Positions 1 through 6,475 of a stretch of DNA of 11,235 bases are shown here, in pieces. The notes under the pieces were generated by a model. The model was not told the origin of the DNA and made no database searches. It worked only from the letters and a program-made list of their open reading frames with translations. How positions within the stretch are numbered: position 1 is the first letter of the stretch; each line of letters starts with the position of its first letter. This stretch comes from Clostridiales bacterium (lineage in GTDB: Bacteria > Bacillota > Clostridia > Christensenellales > Borkfalkiaceae): positions 1 to 11,235 of the forward strand of contig JAJWOJ010000041.1 of NCBI GenBank assembly GCA_021635425.1. The letters are read 5' to 3'. Both the position numbers and the translations under genes were made by a program.

Positions 1-322
1 CGTTTATACCGTCGATGATATCTTCCGTTTTTCCGTCGGTTTCCATCATAGATATTGCGGCATATCCCTCGCCGATCGTTTTTGTATTTATAACAATAAT
101 TTCGCTTTCGGTATATAATTTAGCCGCCTGCTCCGCCGTTAAAATGACGTTCCCGTTATTCGGGAAAACGAAAATTCTTTCGGCGTTAACCTTATCGAAA
201 GCTTCGATAAGATCTTTTGCCGATGGGTTCATGCTCTGCCCGCCGTCGACAATCTCGTCCGTTCCGAGGGATAAAAACGTCTCTTTTATACCTTTCCCCG
301 CCGCAACGGCAACGATTCCCGT
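1..322 (-). CDS. fakA: FakA C-terminal domain in the -1 frame, cut by the left window edge
   Basis: The frame is open from the seven-A run (322-328) to the window edge. It encodes a typical FakA C-terminal domain, the DegV-like fold implicated in FakB interaction: an AAGKGIKE stretch, then GGQSMNPS, a PNNGN motif and AEQAA. There is no start codon near the beginning of this frame; the first ATG lies inside GGQSM, so this is not an independent gene. It is the rest of fakA, displaced by one base from the upstream part. Restoring one A to the run, or slipping back one base on A AAA AAA, joins the two parts. Counted to the edge, the joined protein has about 449 codons, so roughly 100 residues lie outside the window. 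Confidence 0.85.
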
Positions 323-1347
323 TTTTTTGCATGCAGATTGCGAGCGGAATTTTCGGCGAGCCTTGCCTGGGCGTTATCTCCCTTTTCGACGGCTTCGCTG
401 TGCTGTAAGGTCATGTTTTCAATCTTCAAAGTCAGAAACTCGCCGAATTGCTGACAATATTGCAATATCCCGCCGGGATTTTTCGTGTGTACGTGAACTT
501 TGACGATGCTTCCGTCCTTAAAGCATACAACCGAATCGCCAACGCTGTTAAGATAATCCGTCAACGCCGCCGCGTCGAAAAACTCCACGTCCGTTTTCGA
601 GCGCTGCAACCTTAACAAAAACTCCGTACAATATCCGAATTCGAGAACGCTGTTTTCGTCAAAAAGCGAAAAATCGAGAGGCTCGGCGACATGTTGTTTA
701 TCCGTTTTATAAAAGTCGTCATAAGAAAAGTTTTCATCCTTTTCCAATGCTTCTTTCATACCTTCGAAAATATAGTATAGCCCTGCGCCGCCGCTATCCA
801 CCACGCCCGCCTCGGCAAGCACGGGAAGAAGTTCGGGGGTTCTGTCGAGCGAACGCCCCATTTCGTTTAAAAGTTCGTCAAAATATTTCTCGAGTCCGCC
901 GTCGTATTTCTTTTCGTTGGCATATCTGACGGCATCTTTGAAAACCGTTAATATCGTGCCTTCCACGGGTTTTGAAACAGCGTGATAAGCTTGCTTTACG
1001 CCGTTTTCCATCCCTCGCTTTACGTCTTCGAAACCGGCTTTTTCGAGATTTAAAAATTCCGATGTGATACCTGCAAAAATTCTCGAAAGAATAACGCCCG
1101 AATTACCTCTCGCGCCGAGGAGCATTCCTTCCGCGGCCGCTTTTGCCGCCGCTCCGATATTTTCGCCCGCACGCTTTGCGGCGTCCGCTCCCGAACCGAA
1201 CGTCATCAACATATTGTCGCCCGTATCCCCGTCGGGAATGGGAAAAACGTTCAGATCGTTTATATCCTTTCGGTATGCGGCAAGCTTACACGCTCCGCCC
1301 GAAAGCATCCTCGCGAACTCCTTTCCTCCTATTGTGGTTGTATACAT
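286..1347 (-). CDS. fakA: Fatty acid kinase FakA (DhaL/DegV-associated kinase), N-terminal part up to a frameshift
   Basis: FakA (YloV) transfers phosphate from ATP to fatty acids bound by FakB (DegV-family) carriers, feeding exogenous fatty acids into phospholipid synthesis in the cytoplasm. Residues 1 to about 200 form the DhaL nucleotide-binding domain: the Mg-ATP motif NVFPIPDGDTGDN is at 33-45 and GARGNSG at 78-84. The middle domain carries the family signature VKVHVHTKNPG. I place the start at ATG 1347, which has GGGAGA just upstream and opens like other FakA proteins; an in-frame ATG at 1374 has no close ribosome binding site. This frame stops at 286, after about 353 residues, where full FakA is about 550. 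The expected C-terminal domain continues in the -1 frame (see 1-322). The gene stands alone after its own promoter; the usual neighbours (asp23-like yloU upstream, recG downstream) are not visible here. Confidence 0.9.
   Translation of the reverse strand: MYTTTIGGKEFARMLSGGACKLAAYRKDINDLNVFPIPDGDTGDNMLMTFGSGADAAKRAGENIGAAAKAAAEGMLLGARGNSGVILSRIFAGITSEFLNLEKAGFEDVKRGMENGVKQAYHAVSKPVEGTILTVFKDAVRYANEKKYDGGLEKYFDELLNEMGRSLDRTPELLPVLAEAGVVDSGGAGLYYIFEGMKEALEKDENFSYDDFYKTDKQHVAEPLDFSLFDENSVLEFGYCTEFLLRLQRSKTDVEFFDAAALTDYLNSVGDSVVCFKDGSIVKVHVHTKNPGGILQYCQQFGEFLTLKIENMTLQHSEAVEKGDNAQARLAENSARNLHAKKRESLPLRRGKV
299..328 (-). other. Slippery heptamer A AAA AAA with a small downstream hairpin in fakA
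   Basis: In the mRNA, codons GCA AAA AAA (ending at base 322) form an X XXY YYZ heptamer in the zero frame. One base of backward slippage gives AAA AAA ACG GGA, exactly the frame of the FakA C-terminal domain. Ten bases further on, positions 311-299 can form a 5-bp stem (UGCCG/CGGCG, one G-U pair) with a 3-base loop. I see no Shine-Dalgarno-like stimulator upstream. Without slippage, translation ends about a dozen codons later at 286. It could be programmed frameshifting, transcriptional slippage, a real mutation, or a dropped A in the assembly. Confidence 0.5.
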
Positions 1348-1465
1348 ATCTCTCCCGAAACGCTTAAAAATCATGTCTGATTATTATCGTTTTCCAATTA
1401 TCCGATTATTGTGTTTGCTTGCCATAACGCAACAATCTGCATTATAAACATAAAAACACTTATTC

Positions 1466-1494
1466 ATTATATAATATATTTTTATATTAGTCAA
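1466..1494 (-). promoter_or_regulatory. Strong sigma-A type promoter for fakA
   Basis: On the minus strand TTGACT (1494-1489) and TATAAT (1471-1466) are separated by exactly 17 bases, which is 11 of 12 consensus bases. Transcription should begin near 1459, giving fakA a leader of about 110 nucleotides. The leader has no obvious riboswitch and no well-placed ribosome binding site before the one at the fakA start. Confidence 0.85.
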
Positions 1495-1542
1495 GAATAT
1501 TTTCGACTTGTTGCTCCATAAAATTTTTCGCTGTATATGACG

Positions 1543-1573
1543 AAAAAGACGACCTCGTAAGAGATCGCCTTTT
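1543..1573 (-). terminator. Rho-independent terminator after the aspartokinase gene
   Basis: The minus-strand RNA forms a 12-bp stem (arms 1573-1561 and 1556-1545, two G-U pairs) with a UUAC loop, followed by a U run. On the plus strand the two wobble pairs become mismatches, so the hairpin is oriented for minus-strand transcription. It ends the holA-cdaA-aspartokinase unit and isolates fakA, whose promoter begins about 50 bases further on. Confidence 0.85.
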
Positions 1574-1717
1574 CCGTTTGTATTTTAAGGGGGATTAGGG
1601 TAAGCGTTTTTATCTCGAAGCCGTTTGCTTCAAGAGGACAAAGCAGAACCTGTCCGCTTTATCTGCCTTTATTCTACACCATAGATGTGACAACAATATG
1701 ATGACGAAATAAAAGAT
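1574..1717 (-). other. Structured 3' untranslated region between aspartokinase and its terminator
   Basis: About 144 bases separate the aspartokinase stop from the terminator, long for this compact region. No credible reading frame is present. Two possible stems can be drawn in the minus-strand RNA: UUGAAGC pairing with GCUUCGA around 1617-1635, and GGACA with UGUCC around 1635-1655. It may be only a 3' UTR, or the stable end of an mRNA-derived small RNA. I see no convincing promoter of its own. Confidence 0.3.
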
Positions 1718-2872
1718 TTATTGTTCTGTCAACGCTTTGATTACCGGCTTTAAACCCAACTTGTCAATTGTTAAAATTATCCCTTCGGACGACGCGAAAA
1801 TTTCGGTATCGATTAGCCCGGATACTATTTTTGCTTTTAACCTACTCTCTTCGCAATCCGAAAGATAAACGGCAAATCCTTCGTCCTTCGATTTTCGTTT
1901 TTTGTTTGAAAACATACGATATATTTTTATGCGTTCCTGCTTTTTTTCCGCGATTTTTTCTATCGTTCCGATTTTTTCGACGGCAAAAAAGAACTCGCCG
2001 CTACCCGCAACACTTTCGGAAATTATTGTTCCAGCAGAATATTTATTAAAAGTATTCGATATTCTGATCGGGATATCGGTTTTCGACAACAATGCAAGAA
2101 CGTCCGGATGAAGCACGTTGACGGAAAAATCCGTAAGAATTTCCATTTGACGAAAAGACAATTCCTTCAACGGTTTTAAAAATCTTTTGTTTGTTTCTAT
2201 GTTTTTCACGATGAGCGGAGGAGCAGGCAACACCCCGTCTACGTCTGTATAATTTTCATACGTTTCCGCATGTAACGATCGGGCAAGCAACGCGCCCGTA
2301 ACGTCGCCTCCGCCGCGAGGGAACAACCTTATTTCCCCGCACGGATCGCTCCCGTAAAATCCTCCCGTAACAAAACAATCGTTCTCGCGATATTTTTCTC
2401 TTATAAGGAACTCGGAAAATCCGACGTTTAAACTCCCGTCGTTATCGAACTTAACGATTTCCGCGCTGTCGACAAATTTATAACCTGTAAACGCGGCAAA
2501 AATTTTTGCATACAGATATTCCCCGCGTGAAACCAAAAAATCGGGCGATGAACTTTTTAACGTTTCATCCCCGATTTTAATCAATTCGTTTACAAGATTA
2601 AATTCGATTTTCAATTCGTCGATAAGTTTTGCAAGCCTTTCGGTAAGATTTCCGAAAGACCTGAGCGGACTTTTTCCCGACCCGATTTCGCGATAAATCG
2701 AAAACAATTCGTCCGTTACCTTTATATCGCCGCTCACGCCCGCGTCACGGAATATTTTTCCGCCTGCGGAAACAGCCGCGACTTTTATCGATTCTCTTCC
2801 GATCGCTTGAGCCGCAAGGCGCATAGACTTTGAAGTTGCCATCGAAGTCCCGCCGAATTTTGCAACCTTAAT
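1718..2872 (-). CDS. lysC: Aspartate kinase with a short divergent C-terminal (ACT) region; ATT start
   Basis: Aspartate kinase phosphorylates L-aspartate with ATP, the first step toward lysine, diaminopimelate, methionine and threonine. Starting at ATT 2872 the protein opens MKVAKFGGTS, the invariant kinase motif. The first in-frame ATG (2842) would delete this motif, so I extend the gene. Further kinase motifs are SRGE (115-118), FVDSAE (133-138), FPRGGGD (184-190) and YENYTDVDG (205-213). The total is 384 residues, below the usual 400-450. The region from about 290, where the paired ACT domains should be, is hard to recognise and contains a basic KKQER...NKKRKSK stretch. The ATT overlaps the TAA of the upstream small gene by five bases, so translation is probably coupled. 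It is the last gene before a terminator. Kinase assignment is firm; the start and the feedback properties are inferred. Confidence 0.85.
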   Translation of the reverse strand: MKVAKFGGTSMATSKSMRLAAQAIGRESIKVAAVSAGGKIFRDAGVSGDIKVTDELFSIYREIGSGKSPLRSFGNLTERLAKLIDELKIEFNLVNELIKIGDETLKSSSPDFLVSRGEYLYAKIFAAFTGYKFVDSAEIVKFDNDGSLNVGFSEFLIREKYRENDCFVTGGFYGSDPCGEIRLFPRGGGDVTGALLARSLHAETYENYTDVDGVLPAPPLIVKNIETNKRFLKPLKELSFRQMEILTDFSVNVLHPDVLALLSKTDIPIRISNTFNKYSAGTIISESVAGSGEFFFAVEKIGTIEKIAEKKQERIKIYRMFSNKKRKSKDEGFAVYLSDCEESRLKAKIVSGLIDTEIFASSEGIILTIDKLGLKPVIKALTEQ

Positions 2873-2978
2873 AGTTCATCACCACAAAGACAAAAACGGC
2901 AAGAATCGCCGAAAGCACTGCGGAAACAACTATTCTTAAAACTTTTTTCGAACTCTTTTCTTTATGTTCTCCGTTCAT
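2868..2978 (-). CDS. Small single-pass membrane peptide, 36 residues, between cdaA and aspartokinase
   Basis: This short gene starts at ATG 2978 with GGAGG eight bases upstream, one of the best ribosome binding sites in the window, and ends at TAA 2868-2870. The first 12 residues are charged (MNGEHKEKSSKK). Residues 13 to about 34 are an unbroken run of V, L, I, A and F ending MNY, a single transmembrane helix with the positive residues expected to remain in the cytoplasm. It follows the cdaA stop by 15 bases and overlaps the ATT start of aspartokinase by five. The family is unknown to me. Its place is where cdaR, a membrane-anchored CdaA partner, normally sits, so a role with the CdaA membrane domain is possible but only inferred. 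It may also act mainly as a translational coupler. Confidence 0.7.
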   Translation of the reverse strand: MNGEHKEKSSKKVLRIVVSAVLSAILAVFVFVVMNY

Positions 2979-2993
2979 ATCCGTTTCCTCCCG

Positions 2994-3821
2994 TTATTCC
3001 TTATCCTCGATAAGTTCCTGCCAATAATATTCTTTAAGCGTCTGACGAAGCATTTCGGAATCGACGTAACGCTTGATTTTTCCGCCCTGAGCAATCGATA
3101 TAATTCCCGTTTCCTCCGAAACGATGAGCGAAGTGACGCTTATTGTTTCGGTTATGCCTATCCCCGCTCTGTGACGCGTTCCGAGTTCTTTGGGAAGATT
3201 TACTTCCTGCGATAAGGGAAGGAAACATCCCGCCGCATGAACCTTGGATCCGTTTATAACCATCGCACCGTCGTGAAGAGGCGTTTTGGGGAAAAATATA
3301 CTTTCGATAAGCGCGGAAGATATTTCGGAATCGATGATAACGCCGCTGTCGATTATCGTTTTGGGCATGTTGCCGTTTGCAAGAATAATTATCGCGCCGA
3401 CGTCGTTTTTAGACATGTTCTGAACAGCTTTGACGATTTCGTCGATATTCCTGTTTACGTTCTGAGACACGGCGTTGTTTTTTATCACGTGCTTTACTTC
3501 GGAAGCCTTTTTCGTACCCATATCCCAGATATCTCTTTTAATCTCCGTTGCAAAAAGAACGAACACGATAACGACGAAAGGCGTTAAAACAAGGAAATAA
3601 GTAAACGGGTTTTTATCCGTGTTGTCGTGCATGAAAAGCATATAAAAGACGCCCGTTAACGCAACGTATGCAAACATTACCGCGATGAGCCATTTTGCAT
3701 TATTTCTCTGCAATAAATTCATGAGATAGAAAAACAGCGCGAAAAGTAAAATCACCGTCAGTATCGTCGACGCTATGTCGGATGAAAATACCGCCGCGAT
3801 TTTTTCGAAAAATTTATCCAT
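2994..3821 (-). CDS. cdaA: Membrane diadenylate cyclase CdaA (DisA_N domain)
   Basis: CdaA condenses two ATP molecules into cyclic di-AMP, an essential messenger for potassium, osmotic and cell-wall balance in Gram-positive bacteria. The N-terminus has three membrane helices at about 15-37, 44-64 and 74-92, followed by a short linker and the cyclase domain at about 110-260. The active-site motifs are intact: DGA at 184-186 and GTRHRAG at 214-220, with RHR at 216-218. The length of 275 residues is typical. AGGAG lies five bases before ATG 3821. It follows holA by 57 bases and precedes a small membrane peptide gene and aspartokinase. The usual downstream pair cdaR-glmM is absent from this locus. 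The assignment is secure. Confidence 0.95.
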   Translation of the reverse strand: MDKFFEKIAAVFSSDIASTILTVILLFALFFYLMNLLQRNNAKWLIAVMFAYVALTGVFYMLFMHDNTDKNPFTYFLVLTPFVVIVFVLFATEIKRDIWDMGTKKASEVKHVIKNNAVSQNVNRNIDEIVKAVQNMSKNDVGAIIILANGNMPKTIIDSGVIIDSEISSALIESIFFPKTPLHDGAMVINGSKVHAAGCFLPLSQEVNLPKELGTRHRAGIGITETISVTSLIVSEETGIISIAQGGKIKRYVDSEMLRQTLKEYYWQELIEDKE

Positions 3822-3878
3822 AGCTACTCCTAAAATATATTCCGTATCATGTGCGACTATGCCTTTAAGCTGCTAAAA

Positions 3879-4844
3879 TCAACCTATTAAAATATTCAAT
3901 ATTCCGTTCCACATTGCCGATTGAGCTTCGAGTTTTCCTTGCTTGAACATCGAATCTTCTTCCGAAAGCTTATCGACAACGGCTTTCAGCCTTTTCGGCG
4001 TAAATTTTGCCGCTTGCTCTCTGGCTTTTTTTACGGCGTATTCTTTAATCCCGAGATACGAAGCCAAAGCCGCGTTGCTTTCGTCGGATAAAGCCGCAAA
4101 AAGCAATTTTCTGAAATGATAATAAAGCGAAACGAATAGTTTTTGCCCGTCGCCCGCGGATTCAAGCATCTCCGTAAAGGTTTCATAGGCTTTTTCGTAT
4201 CTTCTCGAAGCGATGAAATCAACCACTTCGTAAAGCTTATAATCGGCTTCTTTAACGCAGAGCGTTTCAACGTCCGCTTCCTTTATCTCGCCGCTCCCCG
4301 CCGCATAGGAAATCAACTTCTCCGTCTCGCCGTTGATTCTCGTCATGTCGTAATCGCAAAAATCCATCAGCTTTGTCATCGCCTGATTGGAAATGGTAAG
4401 CCCTTCCGATTTCACCTTGTTGTTGATCCATGCGGAAATCAGAAGCGAATCGCCTTTCGCACAATCGACCAAAGTGACGTTTTTCTGCTTTGCGATATTT
4501 TCCGACGGAGACTGATTGCATATAATCAGAACGGTCGTTTCGCACGGATCGGAAAAATAATCCGAAAGAGCCTTTATATCCTGTGCGAGAGGATAATACT
4601 CTTTAACCACGACTATTCTCTTTTCGCTCATGAACGGGTAACTTACGAGCGCGGACAAAAGCTTATCGGGATTTCCCTTGACTTCCGTCCCCTCGAACAC
4701 CGTGAGGTTAAGATCGGGCTGCGAAAGATATTTATCGCATATGAGTTTAACCGAATATGTAATGAAAAAAGCGTCTTCGCCGGTGACGAGATAAATCTTT
4801 TCGGCACCGTTTATCAGGCTTTTTTTCAGCTCCTTGAATTTCAT
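3879..4844 (-). CDS. holA: DNA polymerase III delta subunit HolA
   Basis: HolA is the clamp-loader wrench that opens the beta sliding clamp so it can be placed on primed DNA. The 321-residue length is normal. The N-terminal AAA+-like domain begins with IYLVTGEDAFF (17-27), the GED motif typical of delta, and lacks a working Walker A motif, as expected for this subunit. The conserved PFMSEKRIVVVKE stretch is near 70, and the C-terminal helical collar domain covers roughly 210-321. It follows comEC, the common order in Bacillota. The start at ATG 4844 has no Shine-Dalgarno sequence; instead a promoter ends six bases before it, suggesting a leaderless mRNA. The family call is secure. Confidence 0.93.
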   Translation of the reverse strand: MKFKELKKSLINGAEKIYLVTGEDAFFITYSVKLICDKYLSQPDLNLTVFEGTEVKGNPDKLLSALVSYPFMSEKRIVVVKEYYPLAQDIKALSDYFSDPCETTVLIICNQSPSENIAKQKNVTLVDCAKGDSLLISAWINNKVKSEGLTISNQAMTKLMDFCDYDMTRINGETEKLISYAAGSGEIKEADVETLCVKEADYKLYEVVDFIASRRYEKAYETFTEMLESAGDGQKLFVSLYYHFRKLLFAALSDESNAALASYLGIKEYAVKKAREQAAKFTPKRLKAVVDKLSEEDSMFKQGKLEAQSAMWNGILNILIG

Positions 4845-4850
4845 GGTTTG

Positions 4851-4879
4851 ATTTTAACATTTTTAACCGAAAAAATCAA
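4851..4879 (-). promoter_or_regulatory. Promoter placed for a leaderless holA transcript
   Basis: On the minus strand TTGATT (4879-4874) and TAAAAT (4856-4851) are 17 bases apart. The -10 box is followed by only CAAACC and then the holA ATG, so the expected start of transcription falls on or next to the A of ATG. No ribosome binding site precedes the ATG, which fits a leaderless message. The region is AT-rich, so chance is possible. Confidence 0.55.
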
Positions 4880-4935
4880 GGATATTTATGCAATTCTTTT
4901 ATATTAGCCGCGTAACGTGCGTTATTTTTTATCTA

Positions 4936-5940
4936 TTAAGCCGCAAAAGAAAAAATTAAAGCGATAATTATTATCGAAAAAGCAAACGCTCCCGAAATTC
5001 TCTTAACGACCTTATCGACGTTCACGATATCCGAAACGATTAAAATCGCCGCAAAATAAAGAATGACCGCCGCAAACGGGAAATTCGTAATTTGTAGCGG
5101 AAATTTCGAAAGAGTTTCCGAACAAGCAGTTAAGAACTTTAAAAGTAAATTCGGTATATACAGGGCTATAAGTCGATTAACGGGCATTATCATGCACAAT
5201 AACAAACCAACCCACAGCATAAAAAAGACAAGCGAAACAAGAGGGACAAGGAACAAATTAGTCACGACGGAAACAATCGGGAAATACCCGAAAAGCATAA
5301 CGCTCAAAGGGATTGAAACCGCCTCCGCGGAAACAAGCACCGCAAGAGAATCGCGAAGCTTTTTTACCGTGAAAGAAAACAAGCCGTTTAACGGGTTTAT
5401 AAGCACGATCAAGCCGAAACTCACTGCAAAAGAAAGGATAAAGCCCTTTGTAAAAAGATCGAAAGGATTCAGCGCGAGAACGACGATAATTGCAAGAGCC
5501 AAAGAATTCACGCGGTCTTTCTTTTCTCCGAAACTGCCCGTTAAAGCCATGAAAAAACACATCGTTGCGGCTCTTACCGACGACGCCGTCATTCCGCATA
5601 AATAAGCGTAGAAAAACAACACCGCGCCGATGAGAATACTTTTTATGTATTTTTTTAACGGTATAAATTTGAGTAAAAACGAAAAAGCCGCAAACACAAG
5701 CCCGACGTGCATCCCCGAAACCGCAAACACATGCGCGATGCCCGAAAGCCTGAACACGTCGATTTTCTCGCCCATATCCGAAGTATCTCCGCATATGAGA
5801 GCCTTTCCGACGGCGGCTTCGTCTTTGCCCATATTGCTCAGAATTTCATCGGTAAACCTCAGAAACCCCGCTTTTAACGAGCTGCTTTCTCCGACCTTTT
5901 CTATGGTAGACGATTCTCGTCGTAACCATGGGATTGTCAT
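4936..5940 (-). CDS. comEC: ComEC/Rec2 competence membrane domain, C-terminal part after the frameshift
   Basis: This part holds the core competence domain. The family hallmark is GIAHVFAVSGMHVGLV, near residues 67-82, preceded by the conserved ALICGDTSDMGE. About eight hydrophobic helices follow, ending in FSFAA. There is no C-terminal metallo-beta-lactamase domain, which Bacillus ComEC has, so the channel is of the short type. The frame opens after a TAA at 5944-5946. The first ATG, 5940, has AGGA eight bases upstream, so separate translation of this half is conceivable, but a single ComEC broken by one extra base is simpler. The halves overlap by 95 bases; a four-A run at 5897-5900 is one candidate site. 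Competence may be lost, or the break may be an assembly error. Confidence 0.85.
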   Translation of the reverse strand: MTIPWLRRESSTIEKVGESSSLKAGFLRFTDEILSNMGKDEAAVGKALICGDTSDMGEKIDVFRLSGIAHVFAVSGMHVGLVFAAFSFLLKFIPLKKYIKSILIGAVLFFYAYLCGMTASSVRAATMCFFMALTGSFGEKKDRVNSLALAIIVVLALNPFDLFTKGFILSFAVSFGLIVLINPLNGLFSFTVKKLRDSLAVLVSAEAVSIPLSVMLFGYFPIVSVVTNLFLVPLVSLVFFMLWVGLLLCMIMPVNRLIALYIPNLLLKFLTACSETLSKFPLQITNFPFAAVILYFAAILIVSDIVNVDKVVKRISGAFAFSIIIIALIFSFAA

Positions 5941-6475
5941 ACATTACGTCCTGCGAAATACCGTTCCCGTCGTATTCGCTTTTGTCTACGACGCTGCAAG
6001 ACAATCTGATTTTATCGTATTTTTCGAATTTTCTGTTACAGTAACGAATGTTAAGATTGCCGCCGCTCTCTCCGTTATAAGTACAATTCCTGAAAGTGTA
6101 AAAATATTTGCCGTTATAACCCGAAACGCGATCGACTTCCCCGACAACGAGATAATCTCCGCGTTCGACTTTGCTTTCGACATAATTTTTCAAAGCCGCG
6201 TCGGCGAAAAGAAAACCCGCAAAACAAAATACAAGGCAAACAGCCGACATAACGAAATAAATTCTCTTCCTCGATTTTATGCAAAACGGCAGCGCGATAA
6301 GAAAAACGACTAAAAGCGTCGCCGCGGCATAAAGAGCGGCACGAAGCTTTTCTTTTGCGAAAAACCTGAAAAAGAATATTCCGACCGCAAACGAAAGCGC
6401 GCAGAAAAGTATCGGTCTGAAATTTATCGGCTTATCTATAAAACGTATTCTTTCCTCTCTTCCGCAATCTCCCAT
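5846..6475 (-). CDS. comEC: ComEC/Rec2 DNA-uptake channel, N-terminal part before a frameshift
   Basis: ComEC is the inner-membrane channel that carries single-stranded DNA into the cell during natural transformation. This part begins with about 20 polar residues and then hydrophobic helices (about 22-37, 44-63 and 72-92). These are followed by a soluble beta-rich stretch (about 100-180) corresponding to the DUF4131/OB-like N-terminal domain. After NPMVTTRIV the reading frame turns into basic residues and stops at 5846, while the ComEC sequence continues in the +1 frame. ATG 6475 is the only normal start and lies 40 bases inside the upstream hydrolase gene; GGGGAT upstream is a modest binding site. 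With the downstream part the protein would have about 510 residues. Confidence 0.8.
   Translation of the reverse strand: MGDCGREERIRFIDKPINFRPILFCALSFAVGIFFFRFFAKEKLRAALYAAATLLVVFLIALPFCIKSRKRIYFVMSAVCLVFCFAGFLFADAALKNYVESKVERGDYLVVGEVDRVSGYNGKYFYTFRNCTYNGESGGNLNIRYCNRKFEKYDKIRLSCSVVDKSEYDGNGISQDVMYDNPMVTTRIVYHRKGRRKQLVKSGVSEVYR

Noticed and set aside
15..503. Plus-strand open frame at the left edge
   Set aside because: The opposite strand encodes the conserved FakA C-terminal domain, which explains the openness of this frame.
1348..1374. Upstream ATG (1374) as the fakA start, adding nine residues
   Set aside because: No Shine-Dalgarno at proper distance, whereas ATG 1347 has GGGAGA and matches FakA N-termini.
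1398..1451. Seventeen-codon reading frame in the fakA leader
   Set aside because: There is no ribosome binding site, no run of regulatory codons and no following attenuator hairpin, so it is likely chance.
4143..4907. Long plus-strand open frame (254 codons) opposite holA
   Set aside because: It is the antisense shadow of a full-length, motif-complete holA. It has no ribosome binding site and no family resemblance.
4913..4930. Possible plus-strand terminator: TAACG/CGTTA followed by six T
   Set aside because: The loop would be only two bases, leaving a four-bp AT-rich stem at best, and no plus-strand gene precedes it. On the minus strand there is no U run, so it does not terminate comEC.
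5630..6313. Plus-strand open frame of 227 codons opposite comEC
   Set aside because: It mirrors the comEC coding sequence and has no recognisable domain or start signal.
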